NCBI GenBank assembly: GCA_903921325.1
Contig: CAIXPL010000026.1
Span: 29,433-93,432, forward strand
DNA: 64,000 bases
From: an uncultured Pseudomonadota bacterium
GTDB lineage: Bacteria > Pseudomonadota > Gammaproteobacteria > Burkholderiales > SG8-39
Reading direction: 5' to 3'
Made by a program: the position numbers and the translations under genes. Shown in pieces: positions 1 through 7,389 of this stretch. The notes beneath the pieces were generated by a model. That model was not told where the DNA came from. It saw nothing but the letters and a program-made list of their open reading frames with translations, and searched no databases. Numbering within the stretch: position 1 is the stretch's first letter; each line of letters opens with the position of its first letter.

Positions 1-842
1 GAAACCTGTGCATCGCTGCGTGCGCCCTCAAGCGGCGCGATCACGGTTACACCCGCTGGCAGTGCCCGCGTCAATTGCGTAGGCAACTGACCCTCATCGG
101 TGCCAGGTCGTACCCGCACATCCACTCGCGACAGACGCCCGACCATGCCCTCCAGGTATTGGGCGGCCGCGATGTCAATCACCGCCCGATCGGCGAGGGC
201 GCTCACTGCCGGGTCCAGGGTCCCGGCAATCACAAAACCCACCGGCTCACCGCGCACATCGAGCAATTCGATGCGATCGCCGATCGATCGGTGCAAGCGC
301 TCGAGCAGTCGAACGCCAGCAAACAATCGATCTGTGCGCAACCCCAGCCTCGCCTCGGCGCGTTCATCGGCGCGTTCATCGGCACTTTTGCTCGCACGCC
401 CCTGCGGCATTCGCCCGCTGATCAGCGCCGGCTCAACGAACTGGGCCCGCAAGGGATCGATTCCCAAAAACCTCACCAGCACGCGGCTGGCACGTTCGGG
501 GCGTTCACCTTCTACGATGGGGCTGGCGGCGGCCACTCCAGGATGCAGGACAATCTGCGCGAAGACCGATTCAGCAAACCCCGATTGCGGTCCGCGCACA
601 CTCAGATCGGCCTGCCCTGCCAGTGTTCGTATTGCGCCCGTAAATTCGCCAAGTGCGACCTCGTTGATCAGGTGAATGGCCAGTCCAAGCCCTACCCCCA
701 AAGCGAGCACTGCGACAGCAAGCGCGAGCCGCAGACGTGCGCCGCGGTAAGCTGCCAGATCGCGAACGGCCTCGAGCAACAAGGCCGAGAACCCGAGCGG
801 CGCGCTGCGGCGATGAAAGTCAGGAATTCGCACGCCCCGCAT
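1..842 (-). CDS. ABC transporter permease, MacB/FtsX type (C-terminus beyond window)
   Basis: The gene reads from an ATG at 842 and runs off the left edge, leaving about 280 N-terminal residues. After a short basic N-terminus there is one hydrophobic helix (about residues 38-57) followed by a long soluble segment. This is the layout of MacB/FtsX-type permeases, where a large periplasmic domain follows the first helix and three more helices come near the C-terminus (here not visible). It begins 13 bases after the ATPase gene stops, so the two should form one operon and one transporter. A 12-bp unit repeats in tandem at 361-384, giving a repeated Asp-Glu-Arg-Ala. The cargo (lipoprotein, drug or peptide) cannot be told from this sequence. 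Confidence 0.8.
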   Translation of the reverse strand, partial: MRGVRIPDFHRRSAPLGFSALLLEAVRDLAAYRGARLRLALAVAVLALGVGLGLAIHLINEVALGEFTGAIRTLAGQADLSVRGPQSGFAESVFAQIVLHPGVAAASPIVEGERPERASRVLVRFLGIDPLRAQFVEPALISGRMPQGRASKSADERADERAEARLGLRTDRLFAGVRLLERLHRSIGDRIELLDVRGEPVGFVIAGTLDPAVSALADRAVIDIAAAQYLEGMVGRLSRVDVRVRPGTDEGQLPTQLTRALPAGVTVIAPLEGARSDAQV

Positions 843-855
843 GACTGAGGAGCTC

Positions 856-1545
856 TCAGCTTGCATTGAACGCGCGTCCATCGATGATGCGCACCACCCG
901 GTCGCACAACATCGCCGCCTGATGAGAATGGGTCACGATCAGACCCGTTGCGTGGTTGGCGCGAATTTCCCGTAGCAACAGGTCGAGGACTTCGCGCGCG
1001 GTGCGTGCGTCCAGATTGCCGGTCGGTTCATCGGCCAGAACCAGTGCGGGCCGGTGCGCGAGCGCACGCGCAAGGGCGACCCGCTGCAACTCACCGCCTG
1101 AGAGTTGGTGTGTCCGCGCCAGCGCACGATCGGCGAGGCCCACGGCCTCAAGCATCGCCGGCACCCGCGCGCGTCGATCCTCAAGCGGCCAACCAAGCAG
1201 GCGCAGAGGCAACTCCACGTTGCCCGCAACGTCAAAATAGGGCAGCAGATGAAACGCCTGAAATACGAAGCCAATCAAGCGGCGCCGCGCGAGGCTGCGT
1301 GCGCGCTCATCGAGGTGCGCAAGATCAACACCTTCGATCGCGATTGCACCGCCATCGGATGTCTCGAGTCCGGCAAGCAGATTGAGCAAGGTAGACTTGC
1401 CGGCACCCGATTCACCGATCACGGCAACGATCTCGCCGCGGGCGACTTCCAGATCCAAACCGTCGAGCACCCGGCGCGAACCGAAGTGTTTGGTCAGCGC
1501 ATGAGCGCTCAGGGCGATGGTGGCAGGGGGGGTCTCGATGGCCAT
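856..1545 (-). CDS. ABC transporter ATP-binding protein, LolD/MacB/FtsE class
   Basis: This 229-residue nucleotide-binding subunit energises the permease encoded just downstream. It shows Walker A GESGAGKS at residues 44-51, the ABC signature LSGGELQRVALARAL, Walker B with LADEPTGNLD, and a switch histidine in VTHSH. The LADEPTGNLD form is characteristic of the LolD/MacB/FtsE branch. An open frame continues upstream to 1881, but those residues resemble no ABC protein and would run across the promoter side of the divergent gene at 1726. I therefore place the start at the ATG at 1545 (MAIETPP), just ahead of the conserved domain. Substrate unknown. Confidence 0.9.
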   Translation of the reverse strand: MAIETPPATIALSAHALTKHFGSRRVLDGLDLEVARGEIVAVIGESGAGKSTLLNLLAGLETSDGGAIAIEGVDLAHLDERARSLARRRLIGFVFQAFHLLPYFDVAGNVELPLRLLGWPLEDRRARVPAMLEAVGLADRALARTHQLSGGELQRVALARALAHRPALVLADEPTGNLDARTAREVLDLLLREIRANHATGLIVTHSHQAAMLCDRVVRIIDGRAFNAS

Positions 1546-1725
1546 GATGCCAAGTATCCCATCCCGACCGCCATCGAAACCGTGGACACGCCGGCGTTTG
1601 GCGCCGCGCCCGGCTCGGCAGCAATTTGTCACAGTCATTCCGGCGTAAACTTGAGGCCGAACGCGCAGCAGGACTAGACTTGCGTCAGTCGCTGCGCAGA
1701 ATTGGCAGTCAGGATCGGAGCGGAC

Positions 1726-2304
1726 ATGAACATTCCAGCAATCAGGCATCTGCCGGGACGTCACTTCGTGAGAGTCCTGTGCTTGCTCGCCGGTGCTCTC
1801 CTTGCCCTGGGTATCGAGTGTGCACAGGCCGCCGACGCTGGCGATGATACCGGTGCGTTGAATCTGGGCCAGGGGCTGCATATCGGGCCAGTCGGTCGGC
1901 CGCGCCTGTCTGATGACGCAATCGCCGGTCCGCTGCCCGCGCCGGCACCGCAGATCAATCCGTTAAGCCCGGTGGGTGAGCATCGCTCGCCGTTCGGACT
2001 GAGTCTGTATCGCAACGGCACGCTGCTCGATGGCGACCGCTTGAGCTTTAGCATGTCGGGGGCGACAACCGCCAGCGATACGCTGGGCCTGCTCGGTTCC
2101 GGAGTCGGCGTATCAGCGAACCCCCTGCAGGTACAAGGCTTGCGCGGTGGCAGCTATGCCTATACGAGTGAGCTGACCTACCTGACGCCGGTGGGGCGCA
2201 ATTCGGGCATCGGCCTGAGCTTGCAGCAGCGATCGGGCAATCTGCGCGACTACGGGGTCAATGAAGAGCGCATGTTGTCGCTGCGGTTCTCCAGCCGATT
2301 CTGA
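1726..2304 (+). CDS. Secreted hypothetical protein, possible small outer-membrane protein
   Basis: A 192-residue protein I do not recognise. The N-terminus is a clear Sec signal peptide: basic start, hydrophobic stretch at about residues 15-30, and an Ala-Gln-Ala site near residue 35. The mature part has a Pro-rich stretch, then alternating polar and aromatic segments rich in Gly, Ser, Leu and Tyr, and the last residue is Phe. That pattern fits beta strands of an outer-membrane protein, but it is too short for a typical barrel. The frame can be opened at a TTG at 1702, but the ATG at 1726 follows a purine-rich site and gives the better signal peptide. Its 3' end overlaps the convergent flavodoxin gene by 55 bp. 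It is divergent from the ABC operon. Confidence 0.7.
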   Translation: MNIPAIRHLPGRHFVRVLCLLAGALLALGIECAQAADAGDDTGALNLGQGLHIGPVGRPRLSDDAIAGPLPAPAPQINPLSPVGEHRSPFGLSLYRNGTLLDGDRLSFSMSGATTASDTLGLLGSGVGVSANPLQVQGLRGGSYAYTSELTYLTPVGRNSGIGLSLQQRSGNLRDYGVNEERMLSLRFSSRF

Positions 2305-2753
2305 TCCGCCAGCGCCGCCAGCCAATCTCGCATCCACGGTCCGGCGGCATCCTCGGCCAATCCACCCGAGGCGGCGTCATGCCACATCGGTGCGCCGATG
2401 CGCTGCGCACCTAATGCCTGCAGCAACCCGTCAAAGCGTTTGCCGCCAAAGCAAAACGTGTCGTGATAGGTACGATCGCCCAATCCGATCAAGCCATAGC
2501 GCATCGCCGACAGATCCGGACGCTCACGTTCAAGCACATTGAACAGACCACGCGCATTGTCCGGTACATCGCCCTGGCCATAGGTCGAGGTACACACCAG
2601 ATACAGCGCATCGGACGAAAATACGCTCGCATCGAGGCCGTCCATCAGGTGCGTTTCGATCGCCAGCGTGGGACTGGAGAATCCGAGTTCGATCTCCTCG
2701 GCGACGTACTGCGCCGTTCCTGTCACCGTGCCGACCAGCACGATCAGTCTCAT
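2250..2753 (-). CDS. Flavodoxin-domain protein, MioC-like
   Basis: A 167-residue FMN-binding electron-transfer protein. The N-terminus IVLVGTVTGTAQYVAEEI matches the flavodoxin phosphate-binding loop (T-x-T-G-T), and STYGQGDVPDN and GLGDRTYHDTFCFGGK match the two loops that hold the isoalloxazine ring. Length and motifs fit MioC-like short flavodoxins. Lack of a reductase domain argues against the sulfite-reductase flavoprotein family. The C-terminal tail (last roughly 18 residues) is polar, and its DNA overlaps the end of the convergent gene ending at 2304. The HMG-CoA lyase gene lies 6 bp upstream on the same strand, so the two may be cotranscribed. The redox partner is unknown. Confidence 0.85.
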   Translation of the reverse strand: MRLIVLVGTVTGTAQYVAEEIELGFSSPTLAIETHLMDGLDASVFSSDALYLVCTSTYGQGDVPDNARGLFNVLERERPDLSAMRYGLIGLGDRTYHDTFCFGGKRFDGLLQALGAQRIGAPMWHDAASGGLAEDAAGPWMRDWLAALADQNRLENRSDNMRSSLTP

Positions 2754-2759
2754 TCGCGC

Positions 2760-3686
2760 TCAGGCCACCGGCTCGGGCATCGGATGCAGATCGTGGCTGG
2801 TGCCCGCCTTCACCACCTGCCCTGGCAGCTCGTGCTCGACGATGCGACCAAGCAGGCGTGCGGCGTCCAGCAGACGGGGCAGATCGACTCCGGTCTCGAG
2901 CCCCATCTCGTGCAACATGTGCACCAGGTCTTCTGTGCAAATGTTGCCGGTGGCCCCCGGCGCATACGGACAACCACCCAGCCCGCCTAATGACGATTCA
3001 TAACGCCTGACACCGGCCTCAAGTCCCGCCAGCACATTGGCCAGGCCCATCCCCCGGGTGTTATGAAAGTGCAGGGCAAATTCGACCTGCGGATACTCGC
3101 GCACCGCAGCACTGGCAATCTCGCGAACCTGGCGCGGATTGCCCATGCCTGTGGTATCGGCCAGCGCAATATTGGTAACGCCCAGCTCGACGTAGCGTCC
3201 GATCAGGGACAGTACCCGCTCAAGGGGCTGCGCCCCCTCGAACGGACAGCCAAACGTCGTGGCAAGGCCCGCAGCAATCCCGACGCCGGTTCCTTTGAGC
3301 ATTTCAACAATTTCGCCAAACCCGTCGAAGGACGCTCCGACCGAGCGACGCACATTGGTGCGATTGTGGCTCTCGGAGACCGATACAACCAGTACCACCT
3401 CGTCCACCTTGGCGGCGATGGCGCGCTCCACCCCGCGCGGATTGGCGACCAGTGCCACCAGGCGGGTGTCTGGCCGGCGGGCGACGCCGGCCATGACCGC
3501 CTCGGCATCGGCGAGCATCGGAATCGCTTTGGGTGACACGAATGAAGTCACCTCGATTTTGGCCAGGCCCGTGAGCGAGAGCTGATTGATCAGCTCGATC
3601 TTGCGTTCGGTCGGAACGAAGCGCGGTTCCATCTGAAACCCGTCGCGGGTGACCACTTCATGAATCCGGATGCGATTGTCGCTCAT
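2760..3686 (-). CDS. Hydroxymethylglutaryl-CoA lyase
   Basis: This 308-residue enzyme cleaves HMG-CoA to acetyl-CoA and acetoacetate, the last step of leucine breakdown. It is a TIM barrel of the DRE-metallolyase family. The N-terminal RDGFQ (residues 14-18) carries the catalytic Arg and metal-ligand Asp. HFHNTRGMGLAN supplies the two metal-binding histidines. The C-terminal GGLGGCPYAPGATGN contains the signature cysteine typical of HMG-CoA lyases, not of isopropylmalate synthases. The length matches bacterial MvaB. No other leucine-catabolic genes are adjacent, so pathway assignment rests on family membership. The gene is followed at 6 bp by the flavodoxin gene. Confidence 0.93.
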   Translation of the reverse strand: MSDNRIRIHEVVTRDGFQMEPRFVPTERKIELINQLSLTGLAKIEVTSFVSPKAIPMLADAEAVMAGVARRPDTRLVALVANPRGVERAIAAKVDEVVLVVSVSESHNRTNVRRSVGASFDGFGEIVEMLKGTGVGIAAGLATTFGCPFEGAQPLERVLSLIGRYVELGVTNIALADTTGMGNPRQVREIASAAVREYPQVEFALHFHNTRGMGLANVLAGLEAGVRRYESSLGGLGGCPYAPGATGNICTEDLVHMLHEMGLETGVDLPRLLDAARLLGRIVEHELPGQVVKAGTSHDLHPMPEPVA

Positions 3687-3716
3687 GGACGATCCTTGGC
3701 TGGTGAGGCGTGAATT

Positions 3717-4910
3717 TTAGTCGCGATCGGCTGCCCTGCGCGCAAGACATACCGCACGCATTGGTGCGAGCACCGCCGCACCGAGTTTGCGCGAGCGCAC
3801 GCCGCTCCAGCCGGTCTGCGGATCAGGCAAATTGGCATTGTCCTTGAACGGCATCTCAAGGGTGAGCGACAGGCAGCCGAAAGTGTGCCCCACCCATTTA
3901 CTGGCCAGTCGCAGTGATTCGGCACTGTACTTGCCAGCGCCATAGCCGTGCCGGGTCTGAAAATCCGGGCTCGCCTCGACAAAGCGCTCGCAGAACAACT
4001 GCTGCAGACGCGCCTGCTCGGGGGTGAAGCCCGGCAGCATCTCCGAGCCCGCAATGAATACATAGGGCAAGGCTTCATCGCCGTGAACGTCGAGAAACAG
4101 GTCCACCCCGGTTTGCTCCATGCGCGTACGTACCGCCAGCACCTCGGGGCTGCGCGTGACACTGGGTGCCATCCATTCGCGATTCAGGTTGGCGCCCGCG
4201 GCGTTGGCGCGCAGATTGCCACGCACGCTGCCATCCGGATTCATGTTCGGCACGATATAGAACACGGCCTCGTCGCGCATCTGACGCGCAAGCGCATCGT
4301 CGTGATCGAGCAGACGTTCAAGCAGCCCCTCGACAAACCATTCGGCCATGCTCTCTCCAGGATGCTGGCGTGCGATCACCCAGATGCGATGGCGCGCACC
4401 GTGCTCCTCTCCGACCCGCACCAGGTCGAGGTCGTGCCCGTCGGGGGTCCTGCCCAGATCCTCGATCGTGACACCGGGCGCACTCGCGGCGCGCCCGATG
4501 AGCGCCATGTGGCGTTCCCACGAATAAGGCTCGAAATAGGCATACCAGAGACTGTCATGGCTCGGCACGTGCTCGATCACCAGCACGCCCTGCTCATAAC
4601 GGGTGGGCAATCGCGTCCAATGCACGCGGTCATGCGAGGCAAGCACCTGATAGCCCTCCCAGCCTCCTGGGTACGTGCAGCTCGACGCATTGGTCAGGCG
4701 TATCGTGCGCGCCTTCCCGCGCCCGCCCTGCACCCGAAAATGAAACCACTGGCGAAAATCACACCCCGGATCGCTGGTTGAGTCGCGACGGATAGCCAGA
4801 TCAATCTGACCGGTAACGAGCGACTGCGCGTTTGACAGCGTTTCGATCGCGCCAGAATCAAAGCCGCAGGACACCCGCGGGATGGCACTCTCAGGCAACA
4901 GATCGGGCAC
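3717..4910 (-). CDS. M14-family zinc carboxypeptidase-like protein
   Basis: A 397-residue protein with two parts: an N-terminal beta-sandwich-like domain (about residues 1-130, with FRQWFHFRV and an SLWYAYFEPYSWE segment), then an M14 carboxypeptidase domain. Zinc ligands are visible as His and Glu in RQHPGESM and the later His in FLDVHGDEALPY. The catalytic glutamate is in LTLEMPFKD. The N-terminal sandwich plus M14 arrangement matches the cytosolic-carboxypeptidase-like (AGBL/M14-6) bacterial branch. There is no signal peptide, so it should be cytoplasmic. The substrate in bacteria is not established; peptide or side-chain deglutamylation-type hydrolysis is only a family-based guess. Confidence 0.88.
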   Translation of the reverse strand: MPDLLPESAIPRVSCGFDSGAIETLSNAQSLVTGQIDLAIRRDSTSDPGCDFRQWFHFRVQGGRGKARTIRLTNASSCTYPGGWEGYQVLASHDRVHWTRLPTRYEQGVLVIEHVPSHDSLWYAYFEPYSWERHMALIGRAASAPGVTIEDLGRTPDGHDLDLVRVGEEHGARHRIWVIARQHPGESMAEWFVEGLLERLLDHDDALARQMRDEAVFYIVPNMNPDGSVRGNLRANAAGANLNREWMAPSVTRSPEVLAVRTRMEQTGVDLFLDVHGDEALPYVFIAGSEMLPGFTPEQARLQQLFCERFVEASPDFQTRHGYGAGKYSAESLRLASKWVGHTFGCLSLTLEMPFKDNANLPDPQTGWSGVRSRKLGAAVLAPMRAVCLARRAADRD

Positions 4911-5037
4911 AGCGGTTCTCCAGATGCAAAAAGCGTAAGGACTGATCGGTTATAGTAGCCGTGATTTGTCGGGCCGTTGTCCGGGTCAATGGCCGGCCGG
5001 CGCAGGCCGAATTCCCGCTCACCCTGAAGGACACCCC

Positions 5038-5472
5038 ATGGCTGACCCCAAACACTCTGCGGCTACGCCAGCGACTGAGGAAAAAATGCCCAGCGACGTC
5101 GAGCTGCGCGCCCGGCTCAGCGCCGAGCAATACCGCATCACGCGTGAACATGGTACCGAGCGTGCCTTCAGCGGCAAATTCTGGGATCACCATGACAAGG
5201 GTGTCTACACCTGTGTCTGCTGCGGTGAGCCACTGTTTGCCTCTGACACCAAGTTCGAATCCGGATCAGGTTGGCCCAGCTACTGGCAGCCCCTGGACCC
5301 CTCGCACGTCGAGACAACCGTTGATCGCAGCCATTTCATGGAACGCACCGAAGTGCATTGCGCACGCTGCAAGGCGCACCTGGGCCATGTGTTTGAAGAT
5401 GGCCCGCGCCCGACCGGATTGCGCTACTGCATCAATTCGGCATCTCTCGAATTCAAGAAAAAAGAGGACTAG
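5038..5472 (+). CDS. msrB: Peptide-methionine (R)-S-oxide reductase
   Basis: A 144-residue repair enzyme that reduces the R epimer of methionine sulfoxide in proteins, using thioredoxin. Two CxxC pairs (CVCCGEP and CARCKAH; outer cysteines of each) form the structural zinc site. SGSGWPSYW and the catalytic cysteine in RYCINSASL are standard MsrB motifs. The start is placed at the ATG at 5038. A longer frame opens at 4966, but its residues are unlike MsrB. The gene heads a plus-strand run with yciB, bolA and a parvulin, separated from yciB by a 90-bp spacer containing an 8-bp tandem repeat. Confidence 0.95.
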   Translation: MADPKHSAATPATEEKMPSDVELRARLSAEQYRITREHGTERAFSGKFWDHHDKGVYTCVCCGEPLFASDTKFESGSGWPSYWQPLDPSHVETTVDRSHFMERTEVHCARCKAHLGHVFEDGPRPTGLRYCINSASLEFKKKED

Positions 5473-5512
5473 CGTTCAGCGGCGCTGCGCCTGCAGCCCG
5501 GCGCGCTCTGCC

Positions 5513-5544
5513 GTACCACCTCACCACCGCACCGCCGCACCACC
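5513..5544. repeat. 8-bp degenerate tandem repeat, four copies
   Basis: Four consecutive octamers fill the middle of the msrB-yciB spacer: gtaccacc, tcaccacc, gcaccgcc, gcaccacc. A partial fifth unit follows at 5545-5552. The array ends about 11 bp before the yciB ATG, where a ribosome-binding site would be expected, and none is obvious. It belongs to the series of locus-specific spacer repeats seen elsewhere in this window. Confidence 0.65.
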
Positions 5545-5562
5545 GATGCACCCAATCTCATC

Positions 5563-6108
5563 ATGAAATTCTTATTCGACCTGTTTCCGGTCCTGCTCTT
5601 CTTTATTGCCTTCAAGATTGCCGGCATCTTTGTGGCAACCGCGGTGGCGGTGGCGGCATCATTGCTGCAAGTGACCTATTTGATGATTCGCCGGCGCAAG
5701 ATCGAACCGATGATCTGGATCAGCCTCATCATCGTGGTGCTGTTTGGCGGCGCCACCTTGATCCTGCATGACGAGACTTTCATCAAATGGAAGCCGACCA
5801 TTTTGTACTGGGTGTTTGCGCTGGTCCTCGCCGGCTCGCAATGGCTGCTGGGCAAGAATCTGATGCGCTCACTCATGGGACGCCAGTTGGAATTGCCGGA
5901 ACGGCCCTGGTTGGTGCTCAACTGGTCATGGGCTGGCTTTTTTGCTGTCATGGGCGCGATCAATCTATGGGTTGCATTCAATTACCCGACTGACACCTGG
6001 GTCAATTTCAAACTCTTTGGTGCCACCGGATTAATGCTCGTCTTCGTGATCGCGCAGGGAATCTATCTCGCGCGCTTTGTCATCGAACCCAAGGATGGCG
6101 TTGAATAA
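5563..6108 (+). CDS. yciB: Inner-membrane septation protein A (YciB/IspZ family)
   Basis: A 181-residue polytopic inner-membrane protein with about five hydrophobic helices. It starts MKFLFDLFPVLLFFIAFK, which is close to the YciB family consensus, and has the conserved interior KPTILYWVFALVLAGSQ and family-typical LNWSWAGFFAVMGAINLWVA. In enterobacteria YciB is linked to envelope integrity and normal cell division; its biochemical activity is not firmly known. The last 14 bp overlap the start of bolA, so the two are translationally coupled. The yciB-bolA-parvulin order is recurrent in betaproteobacteria. Confidence 0.95.
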   Translation: MKFLFDLFPVLLFFIAFKIAGIFVATAVAVAASLLQVTYLMIRRRKIEPMIWISLIIVVLFGGATLILHDETFIKWKPTILYWVFALVLAGSQWLLGKNLMRSLMGRQLELPERPWLVLNWSWAGFFAVMGAINLWVAFNYPTDTWVNFKLFGATGLMLVFVIAQGIYLARFVIEPKDGVE

Positions 6109-6409
6109 GCCCGCACCGTCCAGCGACGGGCACCGCGGCACCGCAGTGCAGATACACGAACGGTTACAGGTGCTTGACCCGGTCGAACTCCGGATCACCG
6201 ATGATTCGGCGCATCATGCCGGACACGCGGGCGCACTCGCTGGTGGCGGCCACTACCACGTCAGAATTGTGAGTCAACGCTTTGCGAATCTGAACAAAGT
6301 CGCACGGCATCGCTTGATCTATACCACGCTCGCCGATCTGATGGGTTCGGCCATCCATGCCCTGGCGATCGAGGCGAGCACCCCGGAAGAATCACTTACT
6401 GCAAGGTAA
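6095..6409 (+). CDS. BolA-family protein
   Basis: A 104-residue BolA-domain protein. It contains the helix-turn-helix-like class II KH fold region with HYHVRIVSQRF and the family-typical NKVARHRLIYTTLADLM. A His in GGHYHV and the His of the RHR motif are the residues that, in this family, coordinate [2Fe-2S] clusters with monothiol glutaredoxins. Roles known for the family are iron-sulfur trafficking and morphology or stress control. The ATG at 6095 lies inside the end of yciB (14-bp overlap). An in-frame TTG at 6077 would extend the overlap and looks less likely. The parvulin gene follows after 6 bp. Confidence 0.92.
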   Translation: MALNKPAPSSDGHRGTAVQIHERLQVLDPVELRITDDSAHHAGHAGALAGGGHYHVRIVSQRFANLNKVARHRLIYTTLADLMGSAIHALAIEASTPEESLTAR

Positions 6410-6415
6410 TCATCC

Positions 6416-7387
6416 ATGTCCGACCACTCACGCCTCACGTGCACCCTGAAGGCAATCACCGATCGGCCGCTCGTCGCCCTTGCGTTGCCTCGCCTGGCGC
6501 TAGGGCTCACGCTGAGCAGCGCGCTCACCTTGCTTGCAACCAGCCTGCCGGCCGCTGCCCAGACGACATCAAGGCCGCCTGCTGCGGGCCCTGCTTCCTC
6601 TGCTGCCGCAAAGTCGGTACCCACACAGAGCGCCGCCCCAGGCACGACGCCATTGTCCGATGCGGAACTGGGCGCCAGAGTTGCCTCGGTCAACGGGCAT
6701 GACATCCCGCGCCGGCGCCTGGAGCTACTCATGAGCTCGCGCCCGCCCAACGGCGAGCCGGACACCCCGGATCTGCGCGAAAAAGCACGGCAGGAGCTGA
6801 TCAATCGCGAACTGGTCGTGCAAGAAGCCGAACGGATCGGCCTGACCAAAGGGGCTGATTTCAAGGAACAGGTGGAGATGGCTCGCCAGCAGGTGATTCT
6901 TGGATTGTATCTGCGCGACTTTGTTGCCCGTTCGGCAGTCACCGAAGAGCAGATCAAGAGCGAGTACGATTCGCTCAGCAAGCGCAATTCAGCCAAGGAA
7001 TTCAAGGTCGCGCACATTCTGGTCAAGACCGAATCCGAAGCAAAGGAGTTGATCGCCAAGATCAAGAAGGGCGCTAACTTTGCCGACATCGCCAAAATCG
7101 CGTCCGAAGACACAGGTTCAAAAGGTGATGGTGGCGACTTGGGCTGGAAGGCTCCGGGCAATTTCGTTGAGCAATTTTCCGAGGCCATGATCAAACTCGG
7201 GCGTGGTGAAATGACCCAGGAACCCGTGCGCACGCAGTACGGGTATCACATCATCCGGGTCGATGACACCCGTGCGCTGAAGATCCCGCCGCTGGAAGAA
7301 ATCCATCAGGACATCGCGCGCCGGCTGCAGCAGCTACGCGTCGACAAGATGATCTCGGACCTGCGCTACAAGGCCAAAATCGACTAG
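6416..7387 (+). CDS. Periplasmic parvulin-type peptidyl-prolyl isomerase
   Basis: A 323-residue envelope foldase. The N-terminus has a long leader with a hydrophobic segment at about residues 22-48 ending in AAAQ, so it should be exported. A low-complexity Ala/Pro/Ser linker follows, then a SurA-like helical region (about 80-185) and a PpiC parvulin domain (about 190-290). Parvulin motifs seen are VAHILVKTE, ANFADIAKIASED, GGDLGWK and GYHIIRVDD. It probably assists outer-membrane protein folding in the periplasm. Its stop is only 2 bp from the end of the convergent purL gene, so the two operons collide with no room for a conventional terminator. Confidence 0.92.
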   Translation: MSDHSRLTCTLKAITDRPLVALALPRLALGLTLSSALTLLATSLPAAAQTTSRPPAAGPASSAAAKSVPTQSAAPGTTPLSDAELGARVASVNGHDIPRRRLELLMSSRPPNGEPDTPDLREKARQELINRELVVQEAERIGLTKGADFKEQVEMARQQVILGLYLRDFVARSAVTEEQIKSEYDSLSKRNSAKEFKVAHILVKTESEAKELIAKIKKGANFADIAKIASEDTGSKGDGGDLGWKAPGNFVEQFSEAMIKLGRGEMTQEPVRTQYGYHIIRVDDTRALKIPPLEEIHQDIARRLQQLRVDKMISDLRYKAKID

Positions 7388-7389
7388 GT

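Noticed and set aside
75..848. 257-codon open frame on the plus strand at the left edge
   Set aside because: It lies opposite the ABC permease, whose minus-strand translation has a proper N-terminus, membrane helix and operon context. The plus-strand product is Arg/Gln/His-rich and shows no domain.
4951..4956. TATAGT as a -10 box for msrB
   Set aside because: No -35-like sequence occurs at a suitable distance, and such hexamers are frequent by chance.
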